Below are positions 1 through 7,531 of a DNA stretch of 64,000 nucleotides, one piece after another. The position numbers were made by a program, and so were the translations under genes. Below the pieces are notes generated by a model. It saw only the letters and a program-made list of their open reading frames with translations, ran no database searches and was not told where the DNA came from. How positions within the stretch are numbered: position 1 is the stretch's first letter; each line of letters begins with the position of its first letter. This DNA is from Novosphingobium sp. PhB57 (GTDB taxonomy: Bacteria; Pseudomonadota; Alphaproteobacteria; Sphingomonadales; Sphingomonadaceae): the NCBI RefSeq assembly GCF_004342985.1, contig NZ_SMBO01000006.1, positions 1 through 64,000 of the forward strand. Reading direction: 5' to 3'.

Positions 1-92
1 TGCTTGCGGCAAACCTCCGCCGTCGGAAGTCCAGCCTCCTGTTCCTTGATCATCCCGATGATCTGCGCCTCGGTGAAACGGCTTTTCCTCAT
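1..92 (-). CDS. IS3-family transposase OrfA, N-terminal fragment (cut by window edge)
   Basis: The minus strand from the ATG at 92 encodes about 30 residues beginning MRKSRFTEAQIIGMIKEQEA, the typical start of IS3-family (IS407/IS511-like) OrfA helix-turn-helix proteins. OrfA binds the inverted repeats and supplies the N-terminus of the OrfAB fusion transposase made by programmed frameshifting. A purine-rich ribosome site (GAAGGAG) lies just upstream. The gene continues beyond the left edge, so its integrity is unknown. Confidence 0.7.
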   Translation of the reverse strand, partial: MRKSRFTEAQIIGMIKEQEAGLPTAEVCRK

Positions 93-158
93 GCGTGTGC
101 TCCTTCATCGTGGACAGACTCTACATCAGAATGAGGGACCTTTCGGGGGGGCAGGTCA
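1..158 (-). mobile_element. Terminal part of an IS3-family insertion sequence, running off the left edge
   Basis: On the minus strand the window opens inside an IS3-family element whose first gene starts at 92 and reads leftwards off the window. Between that start and about 158 lies a leader ending in a C-rich terminus (TGACCTGCCCCCC on the minus strand), which I take as the outer inverted repeat. Immediately right of it, from 160, the sequence becomes identical in style to the 3' part of another IS3 element, so this element appears to have inserted into that one. The other end and the target duplication lie outside the window, so the junction is placed by comparison with the copy at 2791-4024. 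Confidence 0.6.
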
Positions 159-159
159 A

Positions 160-402
160 CCGGCGTGGCAACTGCCATGACAACGCGGTGGCCGAGAGTT
201 TCTTTTCCTCGCTCAAACGTCAGTGCATTCGGCGCCGGACCTACAAAACATGCGATGAAGCCCGGCAGGACGTGTTCGATTACATCGAGATGTTCTAAAA
301 CCCGGTGCGCAAGCAGATCAGGAACGGGACGTTGTCACCCGCACAGTTCGAACGACAGCAGATTTTGAAGCAGAAGGCGTCTAGAAAACTAGGGGCTACT
401 CA
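160..402 (+). pseudogene. 3' remnant of IS3-family orfB (copy A), interrupted by another IS
   Basis: These bases are nearly identical to 3783-4024, the end of a fuller IS copy. They encode the DDE-domain C-terminus of an IS3 OrfB transposase (RRGNCHDNAVAESFFSSLK, holding the catalytic glutamate region). Relative to the other copy this one keeps the reading frame around 240-255, but has a TAA at 297-299 where the other has TAC, so it is also dead. It finishes with the 28-base right inverted repeat at 375-402. The 5' part is absent because another IS end abuts it at about 159. Confidence 0.8.
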
Positions 403-536
403 AAAGCGTTCATCGCATCAGTTCAGAGGGCCGTTGCCCCGCAGCTCAACGAACGACCAAGGAAAACGCTCGAATGCAAACGCCCGCCAAGCGCTTGAAA
501 GCTTGGGTTGCGACCACTTGTTGATTCCACCGGAGA
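403..536. other. Intergenic remnant between the IS end and a glycosyltransferase gene
   Basis: The 134 bases after the right inverted repeat of copy A hold no convincing gene or terminator hairpin. The open frame that spans them only continues the broken transposase frame. The glycosyltransferase gene on the minus strand ends at 537. Confidence 0.5.
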
Positions 537-2705
537 TCAAAGACTTTCGTCTGCGACTACGATCTTGTCTACAATGATAACGCCAGAAATGGGCAGAAGT
601 TTAATTTCAAAAGGACCAGGAATATTGGGCAGTGGTAGCGTTAGGGAGTTTGGATAGTCAGAGGCGATTTTAAGCTCTCTGCAAATTTCGTAACCGGTAA
701 TACTTACTATGCCATCACCGTGAGTGGCAAGGAAATGAATTTCTAACTTGCGGTTGGGAAGCCCTGACCAATAAAATCGGATAGTGGCATCATCACCGTC
801 GATTCGGCATCCCTTGAGACCCGGCAGCATCCAAGCAAAACCATGGCGAAGTGCTTCAGCATTTTTTGGAGGTGTCTTACGATCGAAGCTGTCTGTTTGC
901 TGTGGGAGAGCAAAGCTCCATGTGGCTGAGCCAGCAAGGCGGACAAGCGTGTCTTTTTCACGAGACCCGACGTTCCTTGCCTTGGCAATCGCGTCCGCCG
1001 CGATCTGTTGCCAAGATCGCGGCAGGTAAGAGTCGCGGATCTTCGATTCAATGTCGAGGCGGGTGTCGCTGTCTAGGAGCGCAAGGACCGTTGAAGCTAT
1101 GTCCGTTGCATTAGTTGGATCGAAATAGCAGGCGTAAGGGCCTCCGGCTTCCGGAAGTGATGAAACTGTAGATACCGCAGGAACTTTTCCATAAGAAAGC
1201 GCCTCAGAAACAGGAAGTCCCCAACCTTCATAAAAGCTTGGATAAATAACGAATAAGCAGTACTCGTATAACGCGGCTAGTACATCATCAGGGATGCCGT
1301 GTAGTATAACGACCATACGCCGCAGGGATGGGTGCTTACGCAACATTTGATGCAGTTCTTCATTAAGCCAACCGCGGCCGCCGACACAAACAAGGCGCGG
1401 CATAGCCGCTTCGCCGAGTTTTTCTGCGAGCATCAGCCAAGCGTTAAAGGCGCCTCGATGGTTCTTCCGAGGTTCAAGTGTTGATACAAACAGAACATAG
1501 CGTTCAGGAGAAAGGCTGTAGTTGCTCAAACAATCTTTGCCCGCCGAGGGTTGGCGGAAATCTCCATTGAGTCGCACAACTGGAACAGACAGCATTTGCA
1601 TGGGCGCATTCCATTCAGTTGATTTCAGCAGGAGGTCGTTACGGGTCGCCTCCGAAATTGCTAAGCATCCATCAGCGGAATGGAGTAACGAACCAAACCA
1701 GGCGCAATAATCATGCACCAGCGATTGGATGAACCATTGCGGTGAAATCGTTGGAATAAGGTCGAATACTAGAGGCACGTAAATCACGCCCTTCTGTATG
1801 CGAATCGTGCGTACATCCAGTAGAAAATTTCGATCTGACCACGAAGTTCCTAGGTTTATAAGTAAAGTGTTACGGCGAAAATCAACGTTTTTAGAAAGAG
1901 CAATTTCTCGATAAGTCTCTTTCAATTGGCTTATCCAGCTCGATTCCTTGTTATCATCGCTTATCTTAGAGAGTCGGCAAAGCTTCTCAAAGCCGTCGTG
2001 TGAGAGTTTGATCCAACCGCGCCGTCCGCTAGCATAAACGCAGAAAGTCGTTAGAGATCTATCGCTCTGTTCAAGGCACGCTAGAGCAATTTCGATTTGA
2101 ACGCGTTGAATTCCGGTGGGTAACCGACGTTGCCCAAAAAATGATATCAGGTCAGTGACATCAAAAACTATCGCTCCGGATTTTAAAAATCTTGATCCTT
2201 GTGAAGAAGATTCGGCTGAATCGAAGCCAAGTACTGTAATGGCTTTGTTCCAAAGTCCAGATTTCGCTTTATCACGGTCAGGTAATAGGCGTACGAGCTC
2301 GGAAATTGCCTGTATATTTTCTGGGGCACGTTGCAGTGCTGCCACGAAATGCTCTGCAGCTGTCGTCGAATCACTCCATGTTTTCGCCATGTGTCCCAGC
2401 TGCAGAAACGGTTCCGCGTCATCTGATAGGCGAGCAGCTTCTTGATAAGCAGATGTCGCACGATCAATTTCGCCCGCTTCTTTTTCCATGTGGCCGAGTT
2501 GGATCCAAATGTGCTGCAGCGACGGCTCACGGGCTAGCGCTTCGCGGTAAGCATTAGCTGCGCTGTGCCAATCTTGATTGCCGCGAGCAATATTGCCGGC
2601 ACGGACATGGGCGGCTGTGAGCCGGCGAATGGGCACGCCGTTCGAACGGGGGCTGAGCGGCAACTGCGCAAATAAATTTTTCCAAAAGCCATTAATTGAT
2701 CTCAT
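537..2705 (-). CDS. TPR-containing glycosyltransferase, GT4 (group 1) family
   Basis: The 722-residue protein starts with a tetratricopeptide region at about residues 35-145 (YREALAREP, YQEAARL and AALQRAPEN repeats). A GT-B fold glycosyltransferase follows from about 185. The GT4 hallmarks are EPRKN near 411-415, which begins the C-terminal nucleotide-sugar domain, and FYEGWGLPVSEAL near 491-503, which carries the conserved E-x7-E donor-binding pattern. A further 120 residues after the GT domain are unassigned. It probably adds a sugar to a surface or exopolysaccharide; donor and acceptor cannot be told. The ATG at 2705 has a GGAG site upstream. GC content is visibly lower than in the rest of the window, and IS remnants flank the gene on both sides. 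Confidence 0.8.
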   Translation of the reverse strand: MRSINGFWKNLFAQLPLSPRSNGVPIRRLTAAHVRAGNIARGNQDWHSAANAYREALAREPSLQHIWIQLGHMEKEAGEIDRATSAYQEAARLSDDAEPFLQLGHMAKTWSDSTTAAEHFVAALQRAPENIQAISELVRLLPDRDKAKSGLWNKAITVLGFDSAESSSQGSRFLKSGAIVFDVTDLISFFGQRRLPTGIQRVQIEIALACLEQSDRSLTTFCVYASGRRGWIKLSHDGFEKLCRLSKISDDNKESSWISQLKETYREIALSKNVDFRRNTLLINLGTSWSDRNFLLDVRTIRIQKGVIYVPLVFDLIPTISPQWFIQSLVHDYCAWFGSLLHSADGCLAISEATRNDLLLKSTEWNAPMQMLSVPVVRLNGDFRQPSAGKDCLSNYSLSPERYVLFVSTLEPRKNHRGAFNAWLMLAEKLGEAAMPRLVCVGGRGWLNEELHQMLRKHPSLRRMVVILHGIPDDVLAALYEYCLFVIYPSFYEGWGLPVSEALSYGKVPAVSTVSSLPEAGGPYACYFDPTNATDIASTVLALLDSDTRLDIESKIRDSYLPRSWQQIAADAIAKARNVGSREKDTLVRLAGSATWSFALPQQTDSFDRKTPPKNAEALRHGFAWMLPGLKGCRIDGDDATIRFYWSGLPNRKLEIHFLATHGDGIVSITGYEICRELKIASDYPNSLTLPLPNIPGPFEIKLLPISGVIIVDKIVVADESL

Positions 2706-2790
2706 ACTCCCGCTCCTAATGCCCCCGGCCGTTCACTTGCAACGATTTTGCGGCGCGGATTGCCAACCTGCAGCCCGTGGGCGTCGAAAC

Positions 2791-2818
2791 TGAGTAGCCT
2801 CTAGATTTCTGGACGCCT
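2791..2818 (+). repeat. Left inverted repeat of IS3-type copy B
   Basis: These 28 bases match the reverse complement of 3997-4024 at all but four positions. They begin TGAGTAGCC and end GGACGCCT. OrfA starts 31 bases inside. Confidence 0.8.
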
Positions 2819-2849
2819 TCCATCCTAATTTTGAGGACAGGAGGCGACG

Positions 2850-3086
2850 ATGAGAAAGCCTAATTTCAGCGATGATTTCAAGCGTGATGCGGTGGCGCAG
2901 ATCACGGAGCGCAGGTATCCGGTGGCAGAGGTTTCGCAGCGGCTCGGCGTCAGTCAGCACTCGTTGTACGTTTGGAAGCGGCAACTGACGAAGGTGGTGT
3001 CAGGCGATGCCAACAAGGATGCCGAGATCCGCCAGTTAAAGCGCGAGCTGGCAAGGGTGACCGAGGAGCGCGACATTTTAAAATAA
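2850..3086 (+). CDS. IS3-family transposase OrfA (copy B)
   Basis: This is a complete 78-residue OrfA with the helix-turn-helix segment VAEVSQRLGVSQHSLYVWKR at about 24-43 and a C-terminal leucine-zipper-like coiled coil (LKRELARVTEERDILK). It would bind the element's ends and partner OrfB. The gene ends at an A-rich stretch (TTTTAAAATAAAG around 3077-3088), the usual place for programmed -1 frameshifting in this family. Because orfB is destroyed, the protein is probably a relic without function in transposition. Confidence 0.8.
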   Translation: MRKPNFSDDFKRDAVAQITERRYPVAEVSQRLGVSQHSLYVWKRQLTKVVSGDANKDAEIRQLKRELARVTEERDILK

Positions 3087-3087
3087 A

Positions 3088-4024
3088 GCCACCGCGTATT
3101 TCGCCAGGGATGCAAAGTGAGATGCGCATTTGTCGCCGAGCATCGTGACCAGTTCCGGGTTCGGTCGATGTGTCGGTGTCTGCGCATCCAGCCCAGTGGC
3201 TACTATGCATGGCAGAGGAGCCCACTGAGCCCGCGGTCCCGGGAGGATGCTCGGCAGACTGAGTTGCTTCGGCAAGCATGGAAAGACAGCGGCAAGGTCT
3301 ATGGCTACCGAAAGCTACACGATGACCTGCTGGATCAGGGCGAGACCTGCTGCCCGAACCGCGTTGCCCGGTTGACCAGACTGGCAGGTATGAAGGCTGG
3401 CAGGTATCAAGGCGCAGATCGGCTACAAGCGCTGGCTGGGGAGCTATGGCGGCAAGCCGTCCCTGGCGGTCGATAACACTCTGGATCGCCAGTTCGATGT
3501 TGCTGCCCCAGGCCGGGCCTGGGTGACGGACATCACCTACATCCGCACCCTGGAGGGCCTTGCCTATCTGGCTGTCGTAATCGACCTCTATTCCCGTCGT
3601 GTGGTGGGTTGGTCGATGCAGAGCAGGCAAACCACCGTTGCGGTGCTGCAGGCGCTGTACATGGCAGTATGGCGGCGCAAACCGAAGCAGCGGGTGCTGA
3701 TACAGTCGGATCAGGGCTCGCAATTCACAAGCATGGATTGGGCGGCCTTCATCCGAGCTCACAATCTTGAGCACTCGATGAGCCGGCGTGGCAACTGCCA
3801 TGACAACGCGGTGGCCGAGAGCTTCTTTTCCTCGCTCAAACGTCAGTGCATTCGGCGCCGGATCCAAAAAAACGCGATGAAGCCCGGCAGGACGTGTTCG
3901 ATTACATCGAGATGTTCTACAACCCGGTGCGCAAGCAGATCAGGAACGGGATGTTGTCACCCGCACAGTTTGAACGACAGCAGATTTTGAAGCAGAAGGC
4001 GTCTAGAAAACTAGGGGCTACTCA
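3088..4024 (+). pseudogene. IS3-family transposase OrfB (copy B), frameshifted
   Basis: Conceptual OrfB begins KATAYFARDAK at 3088. A base is missing at about 3117 (GCAAAGTGAG where GCAAAGGTGAG would keep frame), so the frame breaks before RCAFVAEHRDQF. A second disruption lies near 3385-3420, where GGCTGGCAGGTAT is partly duplicated. The integrase core reads well from 3523 (VTDITYIRTLEGLAYLAVVI, then QSDQGSQFTS and the NAVAESFFSSLK glutamate), so the DDE residues were present. A third single-base deletion near 3865, compared with copy A, shifts the tail. The element cannot make a working transposase. Confidence 0.85.
3997..4024 (+). repeat. Right inverted repeat of IS3-type copy B
   Basis: These 28 bases (AGGCGTCTAG at the start, GGCTACTCA at the end) are the inverted partner of 2791-2818. 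They are identical to the right repeat of copy A at 375-402. Confidence 0.8.
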
Positions 4025-4256
4025 AAAGCAAATTTTGCGGGCATGTTCCCAAGGCCACAAATTGAGTAAGAGCAGGGGCATAAAAACGAAAATCAAAAGC
4101 GCTTACAGGGGCAAGCGGCAACGGTTAAAACGTTATTTATTACCCGAGGTTTGCGATTTGAACGTAGAGGCTATTTGGAAAACCGGTGCCGGAGCTGTCG
4201 AGAGACACTGCGTCTGATTCAGCCCCTGCATGTGGACCCGGCGGGGCCGAGGACGA
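4025..4256. other. Spacer between two dead insertion sequences
   Basis: About 230 bases lie between the IS3 right end and the IS5-type transposase remnant. The first half is AT-rich. No gene, RNA or convincing operator was recognised. The left end of the IS5 element probably lies near 4200, but its inverted repeat could not be fixed with certainty. Confidence 0.4.
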
Positions 4257-5045
4257 ATGGCCAAGGTTGCCGAGAAGACGAATCTCCATCCTAGTGATCT
4301 CACCGATGAGGAATGGGGCGCGTCCTTGGTGCCGAGGTCGGCGCGCCTGGGCCGTCCACGCGAGGTGGATTTCCGAGAGGTGATAAACGCTGTGCGCTGC
4401 CTTGTTCTTTCGGGCTGTGGCTGGCGGATGCTGCCGATTCATTTCGAAGTATAGCAGTCAATTTATGGCTGGCTCCGGGAATTGGCTCGCAGGTTTTTGT
4501 TCCAGACAATCCACGACATCGAAATGATGCTCGATCGCGTGCGTCAAGGGTGGGAGGCTCGGTCCGAGCACAGCAATGATCGACGGCCAGTCGGTCAAAG
4601 GCACCATCGCCAGACAAGCGTGGGTTCGACGGAGGCTGGAAGGCTGTCGGGCGCAAACGACACATAGCCGTCGATATCGATGAACGGCTCCTGATGGCCA
4701 ATCTGACCACGGCGAACATTTCGGACAGCGCGGGCGCCCAGACTATTCACGATGGATGCCGCAAACGTTGGCCTTGAATCAAACATCGCTTCGCGGATGG
4801 CGGCGGCGACCGCCCAGAGCCCATGGACAGGGCCAGTTATCTGGATTCGTTGAGGTCATCCGACGGAGCGATCAGTAGTAGAGCTTCAAGGTTCTGTCCC
4901 GAAGATAGGTCGTCGAGCGGACCTTTGGCTAGATGATCCGATGGCGCCGATTTGACCGTGATTACGGGAAGCGCATCGACGTCTCGCAGGCTATGATCCT
5001 CATCGCCATAGGCGGCATTCTTCTAGGCCACAACGCTCACCCCCT
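4257..5045 (+). pseudogene. IS5-family transposase remnant with multiple frameshifts and a deletion
   Basis: Reading across frames gives the pieces of an IS5-type DDE transposase. The N-terminus MAKVAEKTNLHPSDLTDEEW is at 4257. LVLSGCGWRMLP follows at about 4405, RRFLFQTIHD near 4490, and RLLMANLTTANISDSAGAQT near 4688. The C-terminal RWRRFDRDYGKRID and AMILIAIGGILL are near 4940-5030. The order fits the family, but frames change repeatedly and the central part is shortened, so the gene is dead. No intact ends were identified. Confidence 0.75.
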
Positions 5046-5057
5046 GATTCTCCGAAG

Positions 5058-5090
5058 AGACCCTTGGTTCATTCGATAAACCAAGGGTCT
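5058..5090 (-). terminator. Hairpin downstream of the FkbM-like methyltransferase gene
   Basis: A perfect 12-base stem (AGACCCTTGGTT and its complement) with a 9-base loop lies 8 bases past the stop of the minus-strand gene ending at 5098. No T-run follows on the minus strand, so termination strength is uncertain. Confidence 0.55.
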
Positions 5091-5097
5091 ACCCGGA

Positions 5098-5979
5098 TCA
5101 GCTTCGAATTGTTTGCGAGGTTAGGCGCGGGTTACGCCAACCCTGAACGCCGTCAACGCGCGTAACTGGCGCATCTGTTACGTCCATAATAGCTGGACGC
5201 TCAACTTCAAGCTGCCACCCTGCGTCGAGCAATTCTTGACATAGCCGGCCCTCGATTACCCGAGAATGAGTCCCTATCATCATATATGCGACATGTTCAT
5301 TTAGAAAATCTAATGAACTCGATACAAGATTTGCTTCACCTCCCTGAATATCGATGTGCAGTAAGTCGACCCGGTTAATCCCCTCTATAAGATCTGAAAA
5401 GCCAACGGCGGGTATTTCATGATAAAGGCCGCTGTTGGCTGCTTGTATTTGTTCTTCCGCCGTCCCATTGATAATCGGATCTAGCCCGCTTCCTTCTGGT
5501 GGGAAGAAAGCAGTTCCTGATTGAGGAGCTACGACGCCGTGGTGAATCCGCACTTCATCCAGTTTGAAGCCATTTGTGGCGGTGGATTCGAGCGCAAAGG
5601 CTGCGTGATTTGGCTCCCCCTCGATTCCGATTGCCCTAACTTTTTTTCCAGAACGACGTGCCGCAACACCGGTAATATTAATCCAACATCCCCAGTGGCA
5701 CCCCAGCTCTACTACAGTGAAGGTATCTCCCGATAAGTCGATTGCGCGTAACGCCGCGCCAAACTCAGCCATATCGGCATGCCAATTAGCTGGAATAACA
5801 TCAACTTCTACTGTACCGGCTAATTTTTGAAGCTGCTCTGGGAAGAATTTTGGATCGATCACTACGCCAAAGTAATTTAGTGCATAGTTCTCCTTGGCTT
5901 CTTGCGGGCCTGCCGCATACCGTCGGATTATACCTGGAACATCAAACCGAGCTTGATAATGCCAAAAAGGACTGTCCAC
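5098..5979 (-). CDS. FkbM-family SAM-dependent methyltransferase
   Basis: The 293-residue protein carries a Rossmann SAM-binding motif (VVELGCHWGCW at about 89-99). It also has the FkbM-type second half, with VDLLHIDIQGGE at about 204-215 and a C-terminal GTHSR segment. FkbM relatives O-methylate sugars or polyketides, and in this setting beside a glycosyltransferase a glycan substrate is likely. The start is a GTG at 5979 with a strong AGGAGAGG site 7-8 bases upstream. Like the glycosyltransferase at 537-2705, it is less GC-rich than the rest of the window and sits among IS debris, which suggests joint acquisition. Confidence 0.75.
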   Translation of the reverse strand: MDSPFWHYQARFDVPGIIRRYAAGPQEAKENYALNYFGVVIDPKFFPEQLQKLAGTVEVDVIPANWHADMAEFGAALRAIDLSGDTFTVVELGCHWGCWINITGVAARRSGKKVRAIGIEGEPNHAAFALESTATNGFKLDEVRIHHGVVAPQSGTAFFPPEGSGLDPIINGTAEEQIQAANSGLYHEIPAVGFSDLIEGINRVDLLHIDIQGGEANLVSSSLDFLNEHVAYMMIGTHSRVIEGRLCQELLDAGWQLEVERPAIMDVTDAPVTRVDGVQGWRNPRLTSQTIRS

Positions 5980-6415
5980 CGTTACCTCTCCTTAAGTGCC
6001 GGTATTTGAGGATTGGCGGGAGATCAACGTTTCGTCAATGATTGTGTAGATAAATATATAAATCAGCCACAAAAAAATTATGAAAAATTAAAAATTTTTT
6101 GCTATGGCAGAATTTTTTCATTTAGATAAATGAATAAGATTATTGCGATAATAAATCATATATAAATAAAATTCCTTTGAGCAATTGATCGATTTTTAAC
6201 GCGAGATAATTTTCTTTTCTACTTGTGGTATAGTTTGATGAAATATTGTGGTGTCATATTTTTGAAAATTTCTTACTTCCATTTTCTATTCTGAAATATC
6301 GATATCTGTTGTCCGTTGGCGGTGGCGTTCGGTCGCGTGATAACGCTTCTTAGCGCGTGTGAGCGTGCGATTTAACCGTGGCATCGGTTGATGCCCCACA
6401 GGTGATAACTTTACC
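5980..6415. other. AT-rich intergenic spacer of about 430 bases
   Basis: The stretch from about 6030 to 6300 is dominated by A/T runs (AAAAAAATTATGAAAAATTA near 6071), in strong contrast with the GC-rich genome. It contains no open frame of note. It separates the IS/glycan segment from the peroxiredoxin gene and probably holds the promoters of both flanking transcripts. No definite operator could be assigned. Confidence 0.5.
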
Positions 6416-6445
6416 GTGGCGGGCAAATCTGTAACTGATGGCCCC

Positions 6446-7105
6446 ATGACAGGCCAATTGGACGACATCAGGCGCGAGAGCGCTATCCTGCCGCTCCAGA
6501 TTGGCGATCAGGCGCCGCGGTTTCTGGCGCGGAGTACTTTGGGGTCTTTCGATCTCGACGACTATCGGGGGGGCTGGTTGGTCCTGTTTTCCCATCCGGC
6601 GGATTTCACGCCGGTCTGCACGAGCGAGGTCATTGCTCTGGCGCGGGCGGCGGATGAGTTTGCGGGGTTGGGGTGCCGGCTGGTCGGGCTCTCGGTGGAC
6701 AGTCTCTATTCGCATCTCGCGTGGATAAGGCTGATTCGCGATGCGACCGGGGTGACCGTTTCCTTTCCCATCATCGAGGACCCGACGATGGAGATCGCGC
6801 GGGGCTATGGCATGGTCGGCAGCGATGCGCGGGATAGCGGCACGGTGCGGATGACCTATTTCATCGATCCCGAGGGCGTGATCCAGGCGACCAGCGCTTA
6901 TCCGCTCACGGTCGGGCGCTCGATCCCCGAGATGTTGAGGGTGCTGAAAGCGCTTCAGGCGGTGCGGGCGCAGGCCGGACTGGCGCCGGCGGACTGGCAG
7001 CCGGGCGCGCCGCTGCTGCGGCTGCCGGGCGAAACGGCCGAGGCGGCGCTGGGGTCGGAAGATGCGGCTGGATGGTTCCATGCGCCGCTGGGCGACGGAG
7101 CCTGA
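6446..7105 (+). CDS. 1-Cys (Prx6-type) peroxiredoxin
   Basis: This AhpC/TSA-family thioredoxin-fold peroxidase of 219 residues reduces peroxides through one active-site cysteine. The signature HPADFTPVCTSE (PxxxTxxC) puts the peroxidatic cysteine at about residue 58. LVGLSVDS and the long C-terminal arm with no second conserved cysteine are typical of Prx6. The ATG at 6446 gives a family-like N-terminus (MTGQLDDIRR); an in-frame GTG at 6416 would add ten residues, and neither has a strong ribosome site. An ArsR-type regulator starts one base after the stop, so the two are probably cotranscribed. The neighbouring cyd genes suggest a shared redox or oxygen-stress role. Confidence 0.85.
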   Translation: MTGQLDDIRRESAILPLQIGDQAPRFLARSTLGSFDLDDYRGGWLVLFSHPADFTPVCTSEVIALARAADEFAGLGCRLVGLSVDSLYSHLAWIRLIRDATGVTVSFPIIEDPTMEIARGYGMVGSDARDSGTVRMTYFIDPEGVIQATSAYPLTVGRSIPEMLRVLKALQAVRAQAGLAPADWQPGAPLLRLPGETAEAALGSEDAAGWFHAPLGDGA

Positions 7106-7106
7106 G

Positions 7107-7526
7107 ATGATGGACCCGGATATCGCCGCCGAACTCGATGGGACCGCGGAATTGCTGCGTGCGCTTGCCCATCCGGTGCGGCTGCAGATCCTCCATGCCG
7201 TGAGGGCCGGGCCATTGGCAGTCGGCGAGATCGAGGAGGCGACCGGCATCGGCCAGCCGGGTCTGTCGCAGCAGCTCTCGATCCTCCGCAAGGCGGAGCT
7301 GGTGCGTTCGGAGCGGAGCGGGAAGCAGGTTTTCTATCAGGTCGATGGCGAGCGGATGGCCGAAGTGGCCGAGGCGCTCGCGGCCTTGAGCGGTACGGGT
7401 GCGGGGGAGGCCGCGTCTCGGCACGCCTCCACGGCAGCAGCCGCGCTGGGCGCAGCAGGCGGCACGAGGGGCGCCGGCCCGACGCCGCCGGGCGGCGCGG
7501 CCCGGTTCGCACGCGTGTTTCGCTGA
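7107..7526 (+). CDS. ArsR-family winged-helix regulator without cysteine residues
   Basis: A compact winged helix fills residues 10-90. ALAHPVRLQILHAVRAGPLA is followed by the recognition helix region IGQPGLSQQLSILRKAELV and a beta-wing with GKQVFYQV. This is the ArsR/SmtB fold. The protein has no cysteine at all, so it lacks the ELCVCD metal site and also the dithiol pair of BigR/SqrR-type redox sensors. The C-terminus (about 100-139) is an Ala/Gly/Pro-rich tail. The ATG at 7107 overlaps the end of the peroxiredoxin gene region (TGAGATG). The target promoter could be its own operon or the adjacent cyd genes; this is inference. Confidence 0.8.
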   Translation: MMDPDIAAELDGTAELLRALAHPVRLQILHAVRAGPLAVGEIEEATGIGQPGLSQQLSILRKAELVRSERSGKQVFYQVDGERMAEVAEALAALSGTGAGEAASRHASTAAAALGAAGGTRGAGPTPPGGAARFARVFR

Positions 7527-7531
7527 GCGGA

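Larger units (their letters stand above)
2791..4024 (+). mobile_element. Decayed IS3-family element, copy B, with both inverted repeats
   Basis: A 1234-base element is bounded by imperfect 28-base inverted repeats beginning TGAGTAGCC (2791-2818) and ending GGCTACTCA (3997-4024). It carries orfA intact and orfB broken by several frameshifts. The flanks read AAC on the left and AAA on the right, so there is no clear target duplication. Its 3' quarter is nearly identical to 160-402, in the same orientation. The element belongs to the IS3 group by OrfA sequence and two-ORF layout. Confidence 0.85.

Noticed and set aside
95..298. A short plus-strand open frame across the IS junction
   Set aside because: It is a chimera of the outer end of one IS and the broken orfB of another, ending at the decay stop codon.
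4025..4256. Exact ends and target duplications for the IS5 remnant
   Set aside because: Weak similarity between sequences near 4200 and 5050 was noticed, but is not good enough to call inverted repeats.
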